Shown here piece by piece: positions 13,101 through 22,100 of a stretch of DNA of 26,194 nt (the stretch's first letter is position 1; each line of letters opens with the position of its first letter). Origin of the DNA: Elysia marginata. Its lineage: Eukaryota; Mollusca; Gastropoda; Plakobranchidae. The position numbers and the translations under genes are program-made. A model generated the notes under the pieces. The model worked only from the letters and a program-made list of their open reading frames with translations. It was not told the origin of the DNA and searched no databases. The stretch is from the NCBI GenBank assembly GCA_019649035.1, contig BMAT01005985.1, positions 137,603-163,796 on the forward strand, given 5' to 3'.

Positions 13101-16100
13101 GCAGCTGATGAGCTGGGGTAAGTCTCCTCTCCCACAACACCATGTGCACCTGACTTGGTGGTATGAGAGGCACTGTGTGGTGGTATCGGGTGATAACAGA
13201 CTTCAGGTCGTCACACTCCATCCATGTTGATCCTGGCACAACCGGAATAACAGATACAACTTACTACCTATTTGCTCAAAAAAAGTCAAATTCAAAGTTA
13301 TTTTCCACTCCATCTATGTAAGCATGCTGCAGATATTTTTGCGTTAAATTGCTTTCTTGTGGGGACATTAAATAAGGGAAGGAAGATCTTTCAATTTATG
13401 AATGTCAATGAGGCTTGTCTCACTGACATAAGATAGTCCTCCTTTTTAAAGCCAAACTAGCCCTGAAAGCCTAATTTTTTTCTGCCTTGATAAGAGGATG
13501 AAGACCAACTTACCTGGAGCATTTCTGACCCATGCAATGAAGTGATCTGGGTTATTCTTGTAATGGACAACAGCAGTGACCTCATAATGATCTCCTTGGA
13601 AGTCGAAGCTCAGTTCGTCAAAACGATTGTGGGGAAGGCCCTTCACAAAGTGCATCTGGACAAAATCTTGGAGTCTGAAAGAATACAGAATAAAAGATAA
13701 GAGATTTTCAGACTTTGTACCACATGTTTAGGACTGAACATTATGAGCACAGCCTTGTTCATTGTGAGTCAATGGGATTAGATATTCAAATATCTTTATA
13801 TAATACCAGCACTCAAATCACCTGGACAAATTGACCCTTAATGTAAGGGTTCATGTACATAATTTGATGTGCTCAACTTTGCACATGCATTGCAGTTTTA
13901 TCTTTGTTGAAGCAAACTTGAAATTCTAGAAATAGATGGAAATGGTTCTGTAGCTTTTTTACCCACTTAGATAAGATAAAGTAATCTGCAGTTGTTATTT
14001 CAACAAGTATAAAATAAAACAAAGACATGTCATGCCAGGTTTCATAGCACAAGTTTATTCTGTTAGCAACTCATGAAGTGGGGAATCTTACTTTTAGAAT
14101 GGGCCTCATATTAAATTCTGAAAATGCTGAAGTTAAATGATTTACTTGCAGCAGCACCCAAACTTTGATGTCACTTAGGAAAAAATACATGGAAATTGGA
14201 ATATTACAAATAATTGATACAGCTTCAAAAGATACATAACACTAAAAAGACAAAACTACATAACGGATGCATACCCTTCAAACTTCATCTTCATACGTTG
14301 ATTTGGGGCCTGGCACTCAAAACAATTACGAACAAAACAGGGTTCCTTCATGTTGAAATCATCTGGTACTGCTGGGATGCTTGGAAGAATTTTAGTGTGA
14401 ACATCGTCCTGTGTGTAGCCACATTTTTCACACTGCAAAAACAGGGAAGATATTGCAGAAGGATATTACCAAGAGCCACAGTCGCAGCCTAAACAAATTT
14501 GTTACTACCTGCAACCACCAGCTGCTCTGTGTTTTTTAAATTGTTTCTAAATCTAAATTCAAGTAAAATATTGCAGGAAGGGTGGAAACAACCAATGCTG
14601 GAAGTCATGGGCATGAACCACAACAAATTTAATAGTAAACTATGCAAAACGTGTGCTTTATAGTCACCAAATTCTAAGACCACTTTGAATTGTATAAATA
14701 CAAGACACTAGTCAGTCAATTTTTTATTACACAGAAGCAACAGTACAACATAGGTAGCTTTGCTATCAAATTTGACTATGTTTTCTTGTCTGCAAGGCAG
14801 AGTGGCATGTTTGTCGCAGACATGTCCATTATACAACATTACGATTTTCATGGCTCTGCCAAATGAGAAATGAGACAAAAATTGTGTTTCTTACCATTAA
14901 AACATACATTTTCCATTAAAAAAAAAAACCTGCCTAAAGAAAGAAATTAAGGCGATTGCCAAATTTCATATAAATTTGAAACAAATGTTATTGCAGAAGG
15001 AGGATAATTTTGCCTGAAATGGACTATAGTCACCTCCTTCAAAAAAAATATAACTAAGATATTCTAATCTAGATCTTTGCTCCAGTTTTGATAACTAATG
15101 ATTAGATATAGACATGACAGTAGGTCTAGCTCACTGATTCAGGTAGAGATAATACAAAGAAAACAAAGAATAACAAACATCTCAAAAGTCTTTTGTTTGA
15201 AATTTTTTTCTCTCTAGAAACAAATGATTTCCACTTCAAATGTAGTTTTTTGGCGTTGCATTGTCATGAATCACTTCCTTCCTAGCAATAATTTTTAACA
15301 ACAAAAATGTTTGCATTGTAGATTCTCCGAGAATAGCTCACCTTGAAAACATATCTGTAGTTCATGGTGAACATTTGCTTGATAGCCGGCTTTTCCCTGA
15401 CAAGCAGCGGCAGCACGAGTACAGGACTATTGTGTTTGCCGCGCTCACAACGGAGCCTTGGCTGCAACGCCTGCCAGATTTTTTCCCGCATTGCATAAAG
15501 GATGTTGATTGCTTTTCCAATTTCATCCATGTTTTCTTTGCACACCAGCTTGGCCGTTTTGGGGTCCTGAATGGATGTGGAGGTGTTGCCCGCTCCTGTC
15601 TGCAACCCACTTACTTCTGCACCATTACTCTTCTTCAGAAGGTTCTGAACCAGCACCTGAATCATAGCCAGAAACCTGAGGTTATCAAAAGTATGGCAAA
15701 AAAACAAAAAAAAAAAAAAACCCAAAAAACTGGAAACAAAACTGAAAAGAAATTTTACTATAATTTTGAACTTACAACACACTTAACTGTTTAAACACAG
15801 TGCAATTACCAAATTCAGGTAGGTTTACCCTTCAGTGTAAATACTCGGACACCATTTACTGACCTGATAGTAGTAGTCTTATCTAGCAAAGTGTCAAAGA
15901 AATACTAGCTTTTTGTGACCAAGCAAAAAAAATTATTTAGAAATTATAATACTTGACTATAATAATAATAATAACAACAGTGAAGTTTATTTATAATATT
16001 AGCAGCCCTCTCCTTAAAACAAGCTAAAGGCAATTTATAATAAGTTAAAATACATATATCTAGATACAAGAAAAAAATCACATCAAATACGATATAAATC

Positions 16101-19100
16101 TATGACTCGCCTGAAAATAGCTAATTTTAACTACGAATTTTATGCCAGTATATTGAGGGAAACACCAACAAATAAAAATCAAAATTGCTTGTGTTATCAG
16201 TGCCATGTTTATGTTTAGGTTTGGCATATTCAACACAAATTGTATTATTGTTCCTGTGAATTAATCAAGTTTTACCTCATTCAACTATGTTTTGATCTTC
16301 CAAATTAAGTACCTCACATCAATGAAATGCATTTAATTTATTCGTCTCCCAATGCGTCATTATACGGATTGTTTGCAAGGCGTAAAAGAGAAACAAATCT
16401 GACCTGAGCCTGCCTATTGGCCTTCAGTAATGTAATGAGCAGGGTAGAGGCCAGCTCGTGTCCAGGATCTAAGTTGACCAATGGTCGCAGGGTTGGAGAA
16501 TAGACCAACATTATCAGAACCACATCCATCCAGCACATGGCGTCCAGGTTCTGCCACTGCACAAACAGGTTATCTCTCGACACAGATAAAGCTGGCACCT
16601 GTAGCTCGGGCTTGAGCTCAGAGATGAGTTTGTACACAGGAGACTCTTGGTGACCTGAAGACAGATAATAAAAAAAAGTATGATTTATATGAAGGGTTTG
16701 ACTGCAAACCGCATTATATCCATTTTTTAAATATTTTGAGATTTTATCTATTTTAGTATTATTTTTCCTTTGAACATATCACCCTCTCACATGCGGTCAT
16801 ATTGTTAGTATAGCTGCCAGTTTTTCTTAAAGATAAAAATACAAAGACAAAGAATAAAAAATCCAGTTTCTGCCCTTTCTATCAATTTTTTAAAAATGGT
16901 TTTTAAGATGTTTTGCCGTCAAACCTTTCACATCAATATCTTAAAAATCTGCAACAAACAATTTGTCTTTTTAATGTTGAAAATCTATTCTCTTGAATTT
17001 ATTACAATTAGACATGTGTGGTTGTTTCAAAGTGTACACTATTGAGAGTACATTACAACCTGATGACCAGCCTGTTGATAAGTTCTAAGGCACTTATGGA
17101 AAAATGTAGCTATGTAACACAATGCAAGTGGCAAAGAGAAACCATTGCCTGAAGAATACAACTCTACCTCTGCAGGACAAGTTTGTGTGGTTGGAAAATT
17201 GCCAACAGCCCCATATGCTCTTCTCTCACACATAAAAAGCCCCCACAATATTAATATATTTGCAATGTGAGTAAAATTTCAGAAACTAGTGCCACTGCTG
17301 TTAGAGACATATTGCTTAAATACATGTTATTTTATTATAGTAACTTTGCTTTAAAAAAACATGATTTTTTTCAAACAAACTTTTCATGCTTTCTTTGTAC
17401 ATTAAGTTTGGTAAATCTAAGATCCCACTGTTATAAAACTGAAAGTTCCAAAATACACTGCATTTTACCAGCACTCAGTTTTTTCTTCTAATTAATACAT
17501 GAAACTTAAGGCTTTACTTCTGACAGCAAGCTTACAATTTATTAACCTATGAAATATCAGCCACCAGATTCAAACAACCTATTGGGAATGAGATTAGAGT
17601 GCAAACTATTGTTCCTGTTTGTAAGCTCCCTCTTTGAAGTCAATTACTTGCAGGCAAGAACGATAATTTTGTACTCTATTCATTCCCAATAAACAGGAAG
17701 TTCGCTTTTAGCACTGGAGCTGAGGAAAATTATGACCCTGAGACTAATATGTGACATTTGTAGAGTTAATTAAACAAACTGTTTGATCCATGACCATAAA
17801 CACTTGTCAAGATTGTCACACCCTAATTCTCCATCACCACCTGTACCTACCAACATTGAGACCTGACAGGGTGGAGTTGACGTCATCCAGTCCTTCGTCT
17901 ACACCTATTCTTCGTGTCACCATAGCCACTGGCCTAAACTCGTCCATGTCTGCCGAGTTGCTGTCCGTGCTGGAGGTGCCCTTGTGTTCCGAGGCTAAAC
18001 CCGAAGCAGTGGGAGCTGTGAGCAATGATATACGGAATAAAAAATATCATCTAGGGAAAAAAATACGAACTTGGAACATAGGCAAAAAATTATTTTTGTT
18101 TAACAACGAGGAGATAATACAGTAGTATGGTTACAGTTTTGCAAGATAGAGAGACTTTAACCTGAGAAGCCTCTAGGAAAAATTTCATGTCTATTTACTG
18201 ATATTGTGATAATATGATAAGAACAGTGGAATCCCTTGCCAAAACATTTGGTCAGCTGAAATTTCCTTTAGTTTTAAGAATATATATTTACTACCTATGT
18301 TCTGTGGGGGAGTAGGGTCTGCCGGCCTAAATCAAATTTTTTTTCTCCATCTGTCAAAATATTTGATATATTATCAGGTAACCTATACATGCATTTGATC
18401 TTCAAAAGGGGTGACAACACTTGGAAGCACAAGGTTTTGCCCTACTCATATACAGTGGAATCTGCTTAAGATAAACCTTGCTTAAGATGAACTTTGAGTT
18501 AAGATAAACTTGAGTTTTGGCCCCTTTCCTCTTTTTTTCTTTATAATATTACTACTTAATATAAGCCTTGGAAGAAATAAACATTTAGGTCAGGCTCGAA
18601 AGGATTTATCTTAACAGGATTCCACTGCACTTTAAAATGTCACATGATATATTTGAGAAATTAGTTCATTAGGCTGCTTACATAATTTTAAAAATCAGTC
18701 TTTCTTTTACCAAAAAAAATGTCTTAATGCATTATTTTTTTCAAGGGTGGCAAAAAAAAATAATTTTTTTTTAAATTTAAAGATGCCAGGTCCTGATAAA
18801 TGATTCCAAGCTAGTATAACCAGACACATAGTGATAACTTACTTTGCCCAGCTGTGAGGTGGGACAACTCAGCCAGCATGTCAAGGCCACTAAGTCCCGA
18901 GTCAAGGTTGAAATTGGCCGTTTCTCCAACAATTTCTGGTTGCTGCTGTGGGATCCCCGCAGCAGTCGAGTTGTCCATCATAGCATCTTGCTGTTGTTGC
19001 TGCTGATAAGCTACCTGGTCCGTTTGTTGTGGTGGTGGTTGCTCCTCTGCAGCGCCACCTGCTGAGTTTGGGTCCATCACTGAAGTGATGATGCGGCCAT

Positions 19101-22100
19101 CGTCACTTTGGGTGTAATACACTTGCTGGCCAGGGACCATAGTTTGATTGGCATCCATAATGGTGCGTATGATGCGCCCTGTTGAATCCTGCATGTAAAC
19201 AAACTGCTTTCCAGGTGGAGCAACATCATTGGCAGACTGGGCAGAGTCAATCGGAGTAAGCTGACCGTTGAGATCATGGGCATAGATGACCTGCTCTTCC
19301 TGTTGCTGCTGCTGCTGTTGCTCTTGCACAGCAGGCTGCACACCAGAGTGGACAATTGTTGTTTCTATTTCACCATTTGCCAGCATGCACTGTTTATAGA
19401 CCACAGAGTCCAAGTAAGAGCCAATATCGTTGGGGTCTATGATTGACGTGACCACTTCACCAGTAGCATCAGTGCCTTGAATAAAATATACAGAGTCGGA
19501 AACAACTGAAGCCTCTTGGGCCTGCTGCTCGGTGGTCGATGCTGTCAGTTGATCAGGCACTGCATGCTGTTCCATCAACTGTTCCTGGCTCTCCATAGCA
19601 TCAACAACCTGATTCTCTGCTAAGGTCTGATCAACAGGTTCTGTAGGTTTCTTGTCTGCCTCATGGTAGAGTTGCTCTTCCACTTCACTTGCGGGTTGTT
19701 CACTCTGAAGCACTTGTTGCGTGCTTGCCTCAGGCTGGTCAGCAGCTAAATCTTCTGTCGCGTTGACCAAGCCAGAGTCTACTGCTGAGGATACAGCTGT
19801 GTCATCAGGCCCGTCTGATACATTGGGACCTAGAGAAGGATCAACTTCAGTGGGTTCTAGATAAGTGGTCACCATGCTCTCTGATAGGTTTGGTTGAGCA
19901 GGATCAGAATGTGCGACAGTGTCCTCGGTGTCCTCCTGGACCTCCATCTCTTCATCTTCTGGCCCTGGTAACGTAGCTGAAGCAAAGGCTGCAAACGCAT
20001 CTTGAAAACCTTTGCTTGGTGCTGGAATTACAGCAGGTGCGCTGTCAGAGAAAGTAGCTGGGTCGCTCTGCGACAAAATGGCAGCTGAGGTAGCTGGAAC
20101 AGCTTCTGAGAGAATTTCATTGTCATACTGCAAGGACGAATTTGGATCCTCCGCAGTGCTTGCACCTGCAGACTCTTCTACACTTGTAAGTTCTATTTGC
20201 TGAGTGGTCTCTGAGCCTAGTGTTGTGCTTTCAGTTGTGTCAGCAGCAGCCAAGGCTTGTAAGGACTCAAGGCATCCTTCTGCTTGAGCACTGTCCTCAG
20301 AGGTAACCACTTGGGTTTGTGGATCTAATGTTGCAGGGTCATCTGCACTTTGGTTCGTTGTAGTTGGCATTTTGTTTAGTTGAACTTTTTTCTGCGTCAA
20401 ACAGAACAAATTATTTGGTCATTGTAAGTGCTAAGATCTCAGATTTTAAAACTGCGCTGGAGTATTGTCTATAAAGAATTCATGAAGTCCAGTGTCGTCA
20501 AAAGGCAGAGCCGACTCTGTTGTATCTTTTGGCAGAACACCACAGTTACTAGCAGTTGAGAACTCACTGTCAGTGGAAACAATGGAGGGTGTTTCTCTCG
20601 ATGATTCTGGTGAGCTTTGTAACAAGGCCGCAGAATTATTGCAAGTCTGGGGAATCAAGTTAGATAGCTCAAGAGGCAGTGCAAGACCATTCAAATTAGC
20701 AGCATCACAAAGGGCTGCCAAGTGTTCATTAATTGCATTAATATGAGCCTGAACAGATATATTACTTGAATTTTTTGATCCAGCACTATGACTTTCCAAC
20801 ACAGGCCTGCTAGATGCACCTGACGTCACTAACTGATTATACAGATTCAACTCTTGGCTATGTGATGTGAATTGGTGTTTCAATTCTGTACTACTATTGA
20901 GCTGGTGGTTTGTTTGGTTTTTACTTTCAGGTGTGATAGGAACCAAGCTACGTGTGCCTTGCGTTTGAGGTTCCAAAGTCACAAATTTGACTTGAGTTGT
21001 GCGTCCTTCACTGTCTTTCACTAGTTTCAATTTCCAGGAGCCTTCTCGAAGTTTTGAAACAGCCGTAGCGGATAAAATGACTTTCTTAGTTTGGTTTGAT
21101 GAGGTTTGCCAGCCAACAGGTTTGACCGAATGTTCAACTGGTGAAACCGGACGTGAATCCAACGAGCTGCTGCAACTGGACAGAGAGTCTGAATCAAGAC
21201 TACTGCCTCTCCGTTTCAGCCCTCTGGCACCTATCTTATTTAGATTCCACTGTGTAAAATTTTCTCTTCGGCTTAACGACTCTTCTTGATGCCGGTTGCC
21301 TTCTATACTTTTTGTTTCAAAGGCCGCAAAGCTGTGAGCATGCCTACAGAGAAAGGGGGCAATTGGCACGAGTGTTTTTCGCTCAGGTTCATCTGAGACA
21401 GTGCTGTCGATCGACGGAGTTGGAGAAGAAATGACTCTCTCCTCTGAGTGATGTGTCAATGACTTTGCTGTGGTCGTTGAATGAGGTTTTACTAAGAGAC
21501 AAGGTGTGCTCGATTTCGAAGGACTCTTTACAGATGATTGCAGTCTTTGCGGTGCACTATGAACACTTATCGCGTTTTTTAATGATGATGATGCAGACGA
21601 AGACGACGACGGCCTGTTTTTTCTGCTTGAATTTTGACTTAACTGAGAAATATGTCTTCTCACTACTAAGTCTCCCCAGTTTGAAGAAGGCATATACGTG
21701 CACTGAAAAATAAAATTTCACAAAACATTCAATTCTCTGGTAGTAGCTTACCTTAATCTAAAGCACAGAGCAGTGCATTGAGTTGAATTTTTTTTTATTC
21801 TTGGAAACTATAAATTAAAATTTTAGGTGGGTTAAGAGTATATCAGGGATGCTGCTCAAATTTTCTGAAAATCATGGCGCTACGTTATCATCATGTAGAT
21901 AAACATCTAGGCCACCTATATACAAAATGTGCTAATTAAGGGGACTGAATTGCCTATGTTCAGAGGATCAACCTTATTCAAATTTGTGTGTCAATTTTGT
22001 TTTACGCTTAATTCTAAAAAAATAACACAAAACTTGTTTTCCGTGACACCACTGACAAATAAAAAAAAAAAACACAGCAAATCTTGACCAGACAGGGATA

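Noticed and set aside
15375-15794. Plus-strand ORF of 139 codons
   Set aside because: It overlaps exon 7 on the other strand, where the frame matches USPL1; the extension is intron sequence with a poly-A run.
17039-17248. Minus-strand ORF of 69 codons inside the intron between exons 5 and 6
   Set aside because: Exons 5 and 6 already join in phase to give a conserved context, and this ORF has no matching splice pair.
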